A stretch of DNA of 64,000 nt from Chryseobacterium viscerum. Its GTDB lineage: Bacteria; Bacteroidota; Bacteroidia; Flavobacteriales; Weeksellaceae. Both the position numbers and the translations under genes were made by a program. The notes under the pieces are model-generated. The model had not been told where the DNA came from. It did no database searches and saw only the letters and a list, made by a program, of their open reading frames with translations. How positions within the stretch are numbered: the stretch's first letter is position 1; each line of letters opens with the position of its first letter. Shown one piece after another: positions 25,414 through 33,124 of this stretch. The stretch lies in assembly GCF_025949665.1 (NCBI RefSeq), contig NZ_JAPDFT010000002.1, positions 124,001-188,000 of the forward strand. Direction: 5' to 3'.

Positions 25414-26233
25414 TGTGAACGTGATCTACTTTAAACATTTTTGTAAGGTTATTGGTAACATCTACCAGGTGCTGATTGGAACCCATCAGCATATCATTGC
25501 CTGTGGTAAGTGTAAGAGCCTTATCTCCGCTCAAAAACTGATTCAGATCTGCAAGAATATGAATAGAAGGACGAATTTGTCCTGTTACTCTTGCTGTTGT
25601 AGGAAGGTTCAATGTGATTTCACGGTATAAATCAGCCTGTTCATTAGCCGTAACATTTCCCATATTTCCGGTATGGTTCATAAATTCTTTTGAAGGAGCA
25701 TCATTCCCATATTTACCTTCAAGTTTTACAAAAACATAACCGGCAGCCCATGACCATGTCATTCCTTTCTGCTTGGCTTTTGTCCAGAATTCAGCTTGTC
25801 CGTCCTGCCCAAGTAAATACGCTTTCTGGCTCACTCCAAATCCGAATTTTATTTTTTTATAATTATTTTTCGGGATGCCATCCAGATTAAGGTATATAAT
25901 TCCGGCTACAGCATCTGCCTGATCTACAATAAAAGCGCCTTTATCTGGATTGTTTTCATTGTATTTAAATTCGTTTCCGTTTTCGTCTATCAGTGTGACA
26001 TTACTGATTATATATTTCAAAGCGGAAAAATTATGTTTCTGTCCGTTGAAAGAAGTCTGGACAGTTTGGTTCAAAACAATATCTCCTACATTATTAAATC
26101 CGTTTTCAAATTTGATCTGAAGTTTTCCAGGTGTTGTATCCTGTGGATCATCATCTCTGATGCTTTCGCAGGCTACAAAAGAGAATAAAGTAAAGGCAAT
26201 AAAGAATAGTGATAAAAATTTATAAATTTTCAT
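25406..26233 (-). CDS. MbnP-family lipoprotein
   Basis: The 275-residue lipoprotein has its lipobox at FVAC (Cys22). The mature protein is a beta-rich MbnP-type domain: LQIKFENGFNNVGDIVLNQ at the start, SALKYIISNVTLIDENG, and the family hallmark MTWSWAAGYVFVKLEG with Trp160 and Trp162. A C-terminal His-containing stretch (NQHLVDVTNN, KVDHVHND) could supply metal ligands. Methylosinus MbnP binds copper after MbnH converts a Trp to kynurenine. The gene is first of three tightly packed genes. No methanobactin precursor is seen nearby, so copper handling without methanobactin is the working idea. Confidence 0.85.
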   Translation of the reverse strand: MKIYKFLSLFFIAFTLFSFVACESIRDDDPQDTTPGKLQIKFENGFNNVGDIVLNQTVQTSFNGQKHNFSALKYIISNVTLIDENGNEFKYNENNPDKGAFIVDQADAVAGIIYLNLDGIPKNNYKKIKFGFGVSQKAYLLGQDGQAEFWTKAKQKGMTWSWAAGYVFVKLEGKYGNDAPSKEFMNHTGNMGNVTANEQADLYREITLNLPTTARVTGQIRPSIHILADLNQFLSGDKALTLTTGNDMLMGSNQHLVDVTNNLTKMFKVDHVHND

Positions 26234-26298
26234 TGTTGATTTTTTAAGTTGAATGCAATTTGAATGTGTTATTTTGAATGTGAAAACATTCTTTTTTT

Positions 26299-26419
26299 AC
26301 CACAAAAGGCATAAAAGTTCTTACACTTAAGTTATATTAAGTGATAAGTTTTATTCGCAATAAGAACACTTAAGCTTTTTAAAAATCTTTGACTTTTAAT
26401 TTCTATAAGCTTTTGTGGT
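26299..26419. repeat. 120-bp palindromic intergenic element (MITE-like)
   Basis: The ends are inverted copies of ACCACAAAAG (26299-26308 and 26410-26419). Inside are nested inverted repeats: CACTTAA/TTAAGTG, and GTTCTTA/TAAGAAC with CTTAAG words on both sides. There is no ORF. The layout suggests a small non-autonomous mobile or REP-type repeat; other copies cannot be checked here. Confidence 0.5.
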
Positions 26420-26433
26420 TAGATAGCTATAAT

Positions 26434-26808
26434 TTAACTTAAAAAAACCGGCGGTTTGAAAATATGGGTAAGAAACAGAAAAGAATAATCTGTTTTGTAG
26501 GTAAAATTGGAATTGAAAAACGATCGTTTTTCAGCAGTTATGATCTCTGCTGTTTCAGGCAGGATATAGATATCAAGGATTTTCTGTCCTGAGTTTTTTA
26601 TTTTCTGAAAGGGTGAAGATTCTGAATCATTGGTTTTGGCCAGTTCTTTACTCAGGTAACATTTTCCGTTACAGTGAATCTCCGGTCTGCTTTTATTAAT
26701 ACAGAGGACTTTAATGATATAATCATAATTTACAGCATACTCTACCATAGGTACTAAAGGTCTTAGCACCATATAAAAAGTAAAAAGTATGCTGTAAAAT
26801 AATTTCAT
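26434..26808 (-). CDS. Small exported protein with a Cys-GKCY motif, paralogue A
   Basis: This 124-residue protein has a hydrophobic N-terminus (about 1-22) and the block VEYAVNYDYIIKVLCINKS followed by CNGKCYLSKELAKT near residues 23-60. Almost the same block occurs in the gene at 28824. The three cysteines (LC, then C-x-G-K-C-Y) could bind metal or form a disulfide. A second hydrophobic stretch lies near the C-terminus. The gene starts 4 bp after the exported superoxide dismutase and is likely co-transcribed with it. I do not know a named function. Confidence 0.7.
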   Translation of the reverse strand: MKLFYSILFTFYMVLRPLVPMVEYAVNYDYIIKVLCINKSRPEIHCNGKCYLSKELAKTNDSESSPFQKIKNSGQKILDIYILPETAEIITAEKRSFFNSNFTYKTDYSFLFLTHIFKPPVFLS

Positions 26809-26812
26809 CAGA

Positions 26813-27487
26813 CTATTTCTTGCTTAAAGCTTCGTCATATCTTCTGCTGATCTCTTTCCAGTTGGTAACGTTCCAGATCGCGGTAAGATAATCTGCTCTT
26901 TTATTCTGATATTTTAAATAATAAGCATGCTCCCAGACATCAATCCCGAAAATAGGAGTTCCTTTCTCTTCTACAACATCCATCAATGGGTTGTCCTGGT
27001 TAGGAGTAGAGGAAACAAACAATTTTCCATCTTTTCCTACAGAAAGCCAGGCCCATCCTGATCCGAAACGGTCTGCTCCGGCTTTGCTCATTTTCTCTTT
27101 AAAAGCATCCATGCTCCCGAAAGTTTCAGTAATCGCTTTTGCTAATTTTGCAGAAGGCTGCGTGTTTTTCTGAGGCGTAAGAACAGTCCAGAACAGTTCA
27201 TGGTTGTAATGTCCTCCTGCGTTATTTCTTACTGCAGCTGGCAGCTTTGAAACATTGGATAGAATCTGGAACAAAGTTTCTTTTTCCTGCGGAGTTCCTG
27301 TAATAGCCTTATTCAGGTTGGCCACATACGCAGCAGCATGTTTTGAATAATGAATTTCCATCGTTTGGGCATCAATATTTCCTTCCAAAGCATTATAAGC
27401 ATATGGAAGAGGCGTCTGCTTAAACTGAGCCATAGTAAACTGGGCCGCGAAAACTGCACTTAAAGCAGCTATTTTCAAAATCTTCAT
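26813..27487 (-). CDS. Exported Fe/Mn superoxide dismutase
   Basis: The 224-residue enzyme converts superoxide to peroxide and oxygen. An N-terminal signal peptide ending TMAQ sends it to the periplasm, unlike the usual cytosolic form. Metal ligands are complete: His46 (MEIHYSKH), His96 ([10 protein letters not shown]), Asp183 and His187 (DVWEHAYY). Gly92 in GGHYNH and Gln164 in TPNQDNPL match the manganese or cambialistic type more than the iron type. A peroxidase-like di-heme gene and copper-related genes are nearby, which suggests a periplasmic redox group. The small Cys-motif gene follows by 4 bp. Confidence 0.93.
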   Translation of the reverse strand: MKILKIAALSAVFAAQFTMAQFKQTPLPYAYNALEGNIDAQTMEIHYSKHAAAYVANLNKAITGTPQEKETLFQILSNVSKLPAAVRNNAGGHYNHELFWTVLTPQKNTQPSAKLAKAITETFGSMDAFKEKMSKAGADRFGSGWAWLSVGKDGKLFVSSTPNQDNPLMDVVEEKGTPIFGIDVWEHAYYLKYQNKRADYLTAIWNVTNWKEISRRYDEALSKK

Positions 27488-27523
27488 AATATTTTTGTTT
27501 ATGGTTGAACAATGTTTTTTCCT

Positions 27524-27683
27524 TAAGCAGGAAGATGGGAGATCGAAGCTGGAAGTAATTATAATGTCATAATATAAAATTCTTCAGCTTCTATTTGCTT
27601 TTACAGCGGTCTCAAAAACCACCAGAGCTTTATCATCCGGAATAACTTCCAGCCTCCAGCTTCTCTCTCCCAGCTTCCTTATT
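27524..27683. repeat. Imperfect long inverted repeat between SCO and SOD genes
   Basis: The left arm (27524-27562, containing GGAAGATGGGAGATCGAAGC) and the right arm (27637-27683, whose complement contains GGAAGCTGGGAGAGAGAAGC) are inverted copies about 40 bp long with a 75-bp centre. The right arm reaches the stop codon of the SCO gene. The purine-rich GAAGCTGG repeats look like a flavobacterial intergenic repeat family. Confidence 0.55.
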
Positions 27684-28356
27684 TCAATAATTTCTTAATA
27701 TCCTCAATCAGGATTTCTCTGTCAGGGTGATATTTACCAGTCAGCATTGGCGTTTTGCCTTCCGGATCTTCGTAATTCAATCCTGAATAATATAAGATTG
27801 GCATATTTTCTTTGTTGTATCTGCACCGGATATTTCCGTCCTGATCTACCAGAGCAATCATTCCGCTGTGGTTCAGACTTTCCCCTTCATCTTCTTTATC
27901 GCCAACGTAGATATTAAATTTATCAGCAAGATCACCAATGTAGGTACGGTCTCCGGTCAGAAAATGCCAGTTCGGAGATTTTGCGCCTATCCTTTGAGCA
28001 TGTTCTTTCAATACTGTAGGGGTATCATTTTCCGGATCGATACTGATGGAGATAATACCAAAGTCCGGATCATTGATCTGATTCTGAATCGCCTTCATAT
28101 TGGTATTCATCACCGGGCATATGGTAGGGCATTTGCTGAAGAAAAATTCTACGAGATATACCTTTCCCAACATATCTTTATTGGTAATTTTTTTGCTGTT
28201 CTGATCTGTCAGTTCAAAATCAGGAACCTTCATCACAGTATAAAGGTTCTTTTTAAAATACCCCATTCCTACCCCTATTCCCAGGAAAAGCAATGCAAAT
28301 AAAGCAATGGGTATGATCACTTTACTCTTATTATTGGGCTTTTTATTTTTGGGCAT
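27679..28356 (-). CDS. SCO1/SenC-family copper chaperone or thiol-disulfide protein
   Basis: The 225-residue protein has an N-terminal membrane anchor (about 12-32, IIPIALFALLFLGIGVGMGYF) and a thioredoxin-like domain with the SCO motif FSKCPTICPVM (Cys-x3-Cys) and the distal His in LNHSGMIALV. SCO proteins deliver copper to the CuA site of cytochrome oxidase or handle its thiols. The ATG at 28356 is preferred over ATGs at 28383 and 28410, which would add an unlikely N-terminal tail; it overlaps the YHS gene by 14 nt, so the two are coupled. Confidence 0.9.
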   Translation of the reverse strand: MPKNKKPNNKSKVIIPIALFALLFLGIGVGMGYFKKNLYTVMKVPDFELTDQNSKKITNKDMLGKVYLVEFFFSKCPTICPVMNTNMKAIQNQINDPDFGIISISIDPENDTPTVLKEHAQRIGAKSPNWHFLTGDRTYIGDLADKFNIYVGDKEDEGESLNHSGMIALVDQDGNIRCRYNKENMPILYYSGLNYEDPEGKTPMLTGKYHPDREILIEDIKKLLK

Positions 28357-28618
28357 ATTTCTCAGGGCTTTTTTTGAATTCATGTTTGCAGGATACACTG
28401 CAAAAACCATACGTTTTATTTTTATATACAGCGGTATCTTTAATCGATCCTGCAGTTTTCATGTGACAAATCGGATCTTCTTCATTCACTACCTGTACAT
28501 TTTCTATCTTCTTTCCGGAAGAATCCATGTGGCTTGCATGCTTTACCTTAGGTGTTTCCTTGGCACACGACAGTAATGATATTGACAGCATAGCGGCCAA
28601 AATAATTGGAGATTTCAT
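28343..28618 (-). CDS. YHS-domain lipoprotein
   Basis: This 91-residue lipoprotein has its lipobox at LLSC. The C-terminal 45 residues form a YHS domain: DPICHMKTAG, then TYGFCSVSCKHEFKKSPEKY, with three cysteines that could bind copper or another soft metal. YHS domains often accompany copper transport proteins. Its end overlaps the start of the SCO gene by 14 nt, so the pair probably handles copper together at the periplasmic face. Confidence 0.85.
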   Translation of the reverse strand: MKSPIILAAMLSISLLSCAKETPKVKHASHMDSSGKKIENVQVVNEEDPICHMKTAGSIKDTAVYKNKTYGFCSVSCKHEFKKSPEKYAQK

Positions 28619-28823
28619 TTTAATATTAAATTGAAATTAATAATGTTAAATATAATTATGACACAATGCATAAGTCTGAAAAACATAGAATTCCTCAAAA
28701 GAATCAGTGTATCTCTAACTGCGTACAATTGTTCATTTTTAATTGTAGAATATGTCCTTAATGACTTATTGATGAAAGTTTCAGAAACCCTCATTCAACT
28801 AAAAATATAGTTATTAATAAAAA

Positions 28824-29186
28824 TTAAGCCAACGGAGGATGGAATATTCTGGAAAAGTATTCTGAAGAATGCGAATTAAAATAACTTGAATCAGGAATTT
28901 CAGAAAGTAATTCCGAATTCAAATGGGAAGAGAAAGAAAGTATATCATGAGAAATAAAAACATCTAATCCTGCAATCTTTATTGTTTGAGAGCTATTGGA
29001 TTGTTTTTCTGTTTTTGCCAGTTCTTTTTCCACGTAGCATTTTCCCTTACAGGTTGATTGTGGTACATTTCTGTTCTCACAAAGGTTTTTCACAATATAA
29101 TCATAATTCACGGCATAATTTACCAATGGCAAAACGGGACGTACTGCAACGGTAAAAATGATGAATATGGAAATAAATAACCTCAA
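28824..29186 (-). CDS. Small exported protein with a Cys-GKCY motif, paralogue B
   Basis: The 120-residue protein is clearly related to the 26434 gene: LVNYAVNYDYIVKNLCENRN followed by CKGKCYVEKELAKTEK. It has the same hydrophobic N-terminus and three cysteines; the C-terminal half differs. The start is TTG at 29186: the frame has a stop 15 codons or fewer upstream and no ATG in between, and a TATATTTG box at 29205-29212 sits just before it. It is monocistronic. Function unknown; both copies lie beside copper and redox genes. Confidence 0.7.
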   Translation of the reverse strand: MRLFISIFIIFTVAVRPVLPLVNYAVNYDYIVKNLCENRNVPQSTCKGKCYVEKELAKTEKQSNSSQTIKIAGLDVFISHDILSFSSHLNSELLSEIPDSSYFNSHSSEYFSRIFHPPLA

Positions 29187-29204
29187 CGATTTTGTTCTCT
29201 GTTA

Positions 29205-29212
29205 CAAATATA
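29205..29212 (-). promoter_or_regulatory. -7 box of the 28824 gene
   Basis: The minus strand reads TATATTTG, 18 nt before the TTG start, giving a short leader. Confidence 0.6.
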
Positions 29213-29387
29213 CTACTTCAAAACTGTTTTATGCATGATTTATGATGAATGTCATTGTGATTATATACTGTTACCTACAAAAATTACAAAACTGTGTCTG
29301 TCATCGGAATAATATTATCCCGAACTTTGAGTAAACTTTAGACCTAAATAAAATTTAGTTCTTTATATACAATTTAATCTTGTTGAT

Positions 29388-29430
29388 AAAAGCTTTGCTG
29401 ATGTTTTTGGCAGAGCTTTTTATTTTTTTT
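29388..29430 (+). terminator. Orphan intrinsic terminator
   Basis: AAAAGCT TTGCT pairs with GGCAG AGCTTTT (some G-U), followed by a long T-run to 29430. No plus-strand gene lies upstream for 13 kb, so it may end an unannotated small RNA or absorb read-through. Confidence 0.6.
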
Positions 29431-29677
29431 AAATGTCTTGTTTTGTTGGAAATCGCAAAGACGAAAATTTCTTTTTGTTGGTTGATTTATCTCTCTAAAT
29501 TCAAGAGATTTGTTTTTATAGAGATTCCTGCGGAATGACAAACTGAGTGTATCATTTTTATACTAATTGTAATTATCAGTCATAGTTTAGACAGAAAGTA
29601 AAGACAGTCTGTTTATGAATCCGTAGGCGTCTCAATAGCATATGGAATGACTGGCATGATACGTATTCTTTAAAAAC

Positions 29678-29712
29678 AAAAGCCCTGCTGAAATTCAGCA
29701 GAGCTTTTATTG
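29678..29712 (-). terminator. Terminator of the zinc ATPase gene
   Basis: AAAGCCCTGCTGAA pairs with TTCAGCAGAGCTTT (one mismatch); the A-rich left flank gives U-runs on the minus strand, 33 bp after the gene. Confidence 0.75.
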
Positions 29713-29744
29713 AATATAATTGAGTTGTGTTTATTATTTGCTTC

Positions 29745-31727
29745 TTAAAATTTCATTCTCTGAATTCTTACAGCATTTAAAATAGCCAGCAACGCTACTC
29801 CTACATCGGCAAACACCGCTTCCCACATGGTTGCCAGCCCGCCGGCTCCCAGGATAAGAACAACAGCTTTTACAGCAAAAGCAAGAATAATATTCTGCCA
29901 AACTATTTTTTTCGTTTGTTTTCCGATGTTGATCGCCATTGGAATTTTGCTTGGTTTATCATCCTGAATCACAACATCAGCTGTTTCAATGGTAGCATCA
30001 CTTCCCAGGCCTCCCATCGCAATTCCTACATCACTTAAAGCAACTACTGGAGCATCATTCACTCCGTCTCCTACGAAAGCTACAGTCTGGTTTTTAGCCT
30101 TGATTTCCTTAACCTTATTTACTTTATCCTCTGGCAACAGATCTCCGAATGCATTATCAATTCCCAGCTGATCCGCAACATATTTCACAACGGTACTTTT
30201 ATCACCGCTCAGCATCGTAGCCTTTACGTTCATTTTATGCAGGTTGTCCACTGTTTCTTTAGCGTCTGCTTTTATACTGTCTGCAATGGTGATATAGCCT
30301 GCAAATTTTTTATCATAAGCTACTGCAATCACTGTATATACAATATTGGCATGGTTAAGATCATAAGTGATGTTGAATTTATCCATCATCTTAAAGTTCC
30401 CTACCAGAAGCTCTTTTCCGTTAATGGTTGCTTTCAGTCCGTGGCCTGCAATTTCTTCTACATTTTCTAAAGGAATGGCGTGATTGATATCTCCTACATA
30501 ATTGTGAATGGCTGTTGCCACCGGGTGGGTACTTTTACTTTCAAGAGCATTGACCATCTGAAGGATTTCTTCTTTGCTAAATTCAAGGCTTATGCTTACC
30601 TCCTGAACTTTGAATACGCCTTCTGTCATAGTTCCTGTTTTGTCCATTACTACATTCTGAATCTCTGCAATGCTGTCCAGGAAATTACTTCCTTTGAATA
30701 AAATCCCGTTTCGGCTTGCTGCACCAATTCCCCCGAAATATCCTAACGGAATTGAGATCACAAGGGCACAAGGACAAGAAATCACAAGGAATATCAATGC
30801 TCTGTACAGCCAGTCTCTGAACTGATAGTCACTCACAAAGAAATATGGCAGCAAACAGATTCCTATGGCAAGAAATACAACAATTGGAGTATATACTTTG
30901 GCAAATTTTCTGATGAACAATTCTGTGGGGGCTTTTTGGGCTGTAGCATTCTGAACCAGTTCCAGAATTTTGCTCAGTTTACTGTCTTCATAGGCCGTAT
31001 TTACTTTTACCAAAGCAATACTGTTCATATTGATCATCCCGGCAAGAACAACCTCACCTTTATTTTTAGTATCAGGTTTACTTTCTCCTGTTAAAGCTGC
31101 GGTGTTGAATGAAGCTGAATCTGAAAGCAATTCTCCATCCAGCGCCAATTTTTCACCGGGTTTCAGCTGAATGATGTCTCCAATTTTAGCTTCTTTAGCC
31201 TTCATTGTCTTTGGCTGATTATTTTCCATAACCGTTACCTCATCAGGGCGCTGATCCAATAATGCTTTTATGTTTCCTTTGGCTCTGGTAACCGCCATAG
31301 ACTGGAATACTTCTCCTACAGCATAAAACAGCATTACTGCTACTCCTTCAGGGTATTCTCCGATAGCAAAAGCACCAATGGTTGCAATACTCATCAAAAA
31401 GAATTCTGAGAACACATCTCCCTTGATGATACTTTTATAGGCATCTTTCAATACCGGGAATCCTACAGGAATATACGCTGCCAGAAACCATACTAAACGT
31501 GCCCAGCCTGTAAACCATGCGGGTTTTATATAATTGTCAAAGGCAATTCCTAACAATAAAATGATAAAGGATATAATAGCCGGAAGAAACATCTGAAAGA
31601 TTGTCTGATCTCCGGAGTCATGAGAGTGATCATGCCCGTCATGGTCGTGGCCATCTCCTTCTGCATGATTATGTTTGTGTCCTTTTGTATCTGGTTTTTC
31701 CGGGGTTGTACTACAGCATTTTTCCAT
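29745..31727 (-). CDS. zntA: P1B-type heavy-metal ATPase, Zn/Cd type
   Basis: The 660-residue pump exports metal from the cytosol using ATP. The N-terminus is a metal-binding tail, with CCSTTP followed by a run of about ten histidines (residues 17-40), instead of a folded HMA domain. Core motifs are the TGES loop, the membrane site Cys318-Pro-Cys320 (SCPCALVIS), the phosphorylated Asp362 in DKTGT, STHPVA and GDGVNDAP. The last membrane helix has ADVGVALLAILNAVRI, with the Asp typical of the zinc/cadmium class (P1B-2). It follows a Fur-family regulator gene, and a palindrome shared with the RND operon overlaps its promoter. Confidence 0.93.
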   Translation of the reverse strand: MEKCCSTTPEKPDTKGHKHNHAEGDGHDHDGHDHSHDSGDQTIFQMFLPAIISFIILLLGIAFDNYIKPAWFTGWARLVWFLAAYIPVGFPVLKDAYKSIIKGDVFSEFFLMSIATIGAFAIGEYPEGVAVMLFYAVGEVFQSMAVTRAKGNIKALLDQRPDEVTVMENNQPKTMKAKEAKIGDIIQLKPGEKLALDGELLSDSASFNTAALTGESKPDTKNKGEVVLAGMINMNSIALVKVNTAYEDSKLSKILELVQNATAQKAPTELFIRKFAKVYTPIVVFLAIGICLLPYFFVSDYQFRDWLYRALIFLVISCPCALVISIPLGYFGGIGAASRNGILFKGSNFLDSIAEIQNVVMDKTGTMTEGVFKVQEVSISLEFSKEEILQMVNALESKSTHPVATAIHNYVGDINHAIPLENVEEIAGHGLKATINGKELLVGNFKMMDKFNITYDLNHANIVYTVIAVAYDKKFAGYITIADSIKADAKETVDNLHKMNVKATMLSGDKSTVVKYVADQLGIDNAFGDLLPEDKVNKVKEIKAKNQTVAFVGDGVNDAPVVALSDVGIAMGGLGSDATIETADVVIQDDKPSKIPMAINIGKQTKKIVWQNIILAFAVKAVVLILGAGGLATMWEAVFADVGVALLAILNAVRIQRMKF

Positions 31728-31744
31728 AACTGAATATTTTTATA

Positions 31745-31780
31745 CAAATGTAAAGATGAGACTGATGCAATGCTATTGCA
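31745..31780 (-). promoter_or_regulatory. zntA promoter with palindromic operator
   Basis: The palindrome TGCAAT-GCT-ATTGCA (31766-31780) contains the -33 TTG (31770-31768). After 15 nt comes TACATTTG (31752-31745), 17 bp before the ATG. It overlaps the stop codon of the Fur-family gene. The same arrangement, with the same 15-nt spacing, occurs at 39869-39904. Confidence 0.7.
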
Positions 31781-32192
31781 AATTTTCAAGACAGTTTTCG
31801 CAGATTCCTTTGGCAAATAATCTTATTTCATCAATCCTGAAATTGGTCTGAATATTTTCAGGAAAGGAAATATCTTCTTTGCAGGTGGTTTGCTTGCATA
31901 TTTTACAGTAGAAATGGAGATGCCAGTCTTTATGTGTTTTCTCATCACAATCATCTTCGCACAGTTTGTATTTTGTGGTTGTATTTTCCTGAATGCTGTG
32001 AACAATTCCTTTTTCTTCAAAAGTTTTCAATGTTCTGTAGATGGTGATTCTGTCAGCATTGTCGAAATAATTTTCTATTTCAGAAAGCGATAAAGCTGCT
32101 TCCTGAGAGCTTAAGAAATCATATACCAAAATTCTCATACTGGTTGGTTTGGTATTTTTATCAATGAGTTTGTGTTCTATATCTTTTTTCAT
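31773..32192 (-). CDS. Fur-family metal-responsive regulator
   Basis: This 139-residue regulator has an N-terminal winged helix (about 15-80: MRILVYDFLSSQEAALSLSEI, DRITIYRTLKTFEEKGIV) and a C-terminal dimer domain with HLHFYCKICKQTTC and ICENCLENLQ; the two CxxC pairs are the structural zinc site. It could be a Zur-like, Fur-like or PerR-like protein. Its place between a CDF exporter and a zinc ATPase, and the palindrome at its own 3' end, suggest it controls zinc or related metals here. No direct evidence shows which metal it senses. Confidence 0.9.
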   Translation of the reverse strand: MKKDIEHKLIDKNTKPTSMRILVYDFLSSQEAALSLSEIENYFDNADRITIYRTLKTFEEKGIVHSIQENTTTKYKLCEDDCDEKTHKDWHLHFYCKICKQTTCKEDISFPENIQTNFRIDEIRLFAKGICENCLENLQ

Positions 32193-32209
32193 TGTAAGCT
32201 TTTAAATTG

Positions 32210-33106
32210 TTACAGATGGACTTCATTTTCTTCATAACCTTCTTCTTCTATCTGAAAAGTTGTATGACTGATTTTAAAGTTATTCACAGTAGAATCCGTC
32301 AATGTTTTTAATAATTGATTCTGAGAATATCCGGACTCTTTTACCACATGAGCACTCATCGCATTGACACTGGAAGTCAGTGACCATACGTGCAGATCAT
32401 GAACATCTTTCACTCCGGGAGTTTTCTCCAATGATTGACGAAGTGCATGTATATCCACATCTTTAGGTGTTCCTTCGAGTAAAACATTAATGGCTTCTTT
32501 CAAAAGTCTCCAAGTTCTTGGAAAGATCAACAGTCCGATTGCAGCTGAAATCAACGGGTCGGCATAGTACCAGCCTGTGGTCAGCATAATCACTCCGGCA
32601 ATCATGACTCCTACAGAAGTAAGCATATCTGAAAGGACTTCAAAATAGGCTCCTTTCATATTCAGGCTGCCTTCTGAGTCTTTTCTCAGAATCATCATTC
32701 CGATAATATTGACAATCAATCCTATTCCGGCTACAATCAGCATTGATTTACTTTGTACTTCCGGCGGATTTTGAAACCGCTGATAGGCTTCAAACAATAC
32801 ATAAATCGAAATTCCCAGTAAAACCACTGCATTAATTACAGCTGCCAGTATTTCTGTTCTGTAATAACCATATGTTCTGGAAGGATCTGCCTTTCTTTCT
32901 CCTATTTTGATAGCGATAAATGCCAGCAATAATCCTACCACATCGGTCAGCATATGTGCTGCATCAGCCAATAGCGCAAGACTGTTGGTAACAATACCTC
33001 CTATTACCTCAGCAATGAGATAGGTTCCGCTAAGGCAGAGGACAATCAGGAGGCTTCTTTTGTGTCTGCTTCCTGCAGAAACGGTTTGGGTTGGTGTGCT
33101 TTCCAT
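32210..33106 (-). CDS. Cation diffusion facilitator (CDF), CzcD/ZitB type
   Basis: The 298-residue protein has six membrane segments and a cytosolic C-terminal domain. TM2 carries LLADAAHMLTDVVGLLLAF with the HxxxD zinc site; the equivalent place in TM5 is YFEVLSDMLTSVGVMIAG (an Asp with a Glu instead of His). The cytosolic domain ends with VKDVHDLHVWSLTSSVNAMSAHVV, the usual zinc-binding and dimer region. CDF proteins export Zn2+ or Cd2+ in exchange for protons. The gene lies 17 bp upstream of the Fur-family gene and 18 bp after the bestrophin gene. Confidence 0.93.
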   Translation of the reverse strand: MESTPTQTVSAGSRHKRSLLIVLCLSGTYLIAEVIGGIVTNSLALLADAAHMLTDVVGLLLAFIAIKIGERKADPSRTYGYYRTEILAAVINAVVLLGISIYVLFEAYQRFQNPPEVQSKSMLIVAGIGLIVNIIGMMILRKDSEGSLNMKGAYFEVLSDMLTSVGVMIAGVIMLTTGWYYADPLISAAIGLLIFPRTWRLLKEAINVLLEGTPKDVDIHALRQSLEKTPGVKDVHDLHVWSLTSSVNAMSAHVVKESGYSQNQLLKTLTDSTVNNFKISHTTFQIEEEGYEENEVHL

Positions 33107-33124
33107 ATTGTGTGTATGGTTTAA

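Larger units (their letters stand above)
29187..29744. other. 558-bp gap between the copper/redox group and the metal-efflux locus
   Basis: No credible ORF was found. It holds the promoter of the 28824 gene (29205-29212), an isolated plus-strand terminator (29388-29430), two GGAATGAC-containing stretches near 29530 and 29642 that look like degenerate repeats, and the zntA terminator at its end. Confidence 0.55.

Noticed and set aside
23403..26233. A methanobactin biosynthesis cluster
   Set aside because: Only MbnP- and MbnH-like genes are present; no precursor peptide or MbnB/MbnC-type gene is visible nearby.
29530..29665. GGAATGAC-containing stretches as an insertion-sequence remnant
   Set aside because: No transposase fragment, clear ends or target duplication could be seen; kept only as a note in the gap entry.
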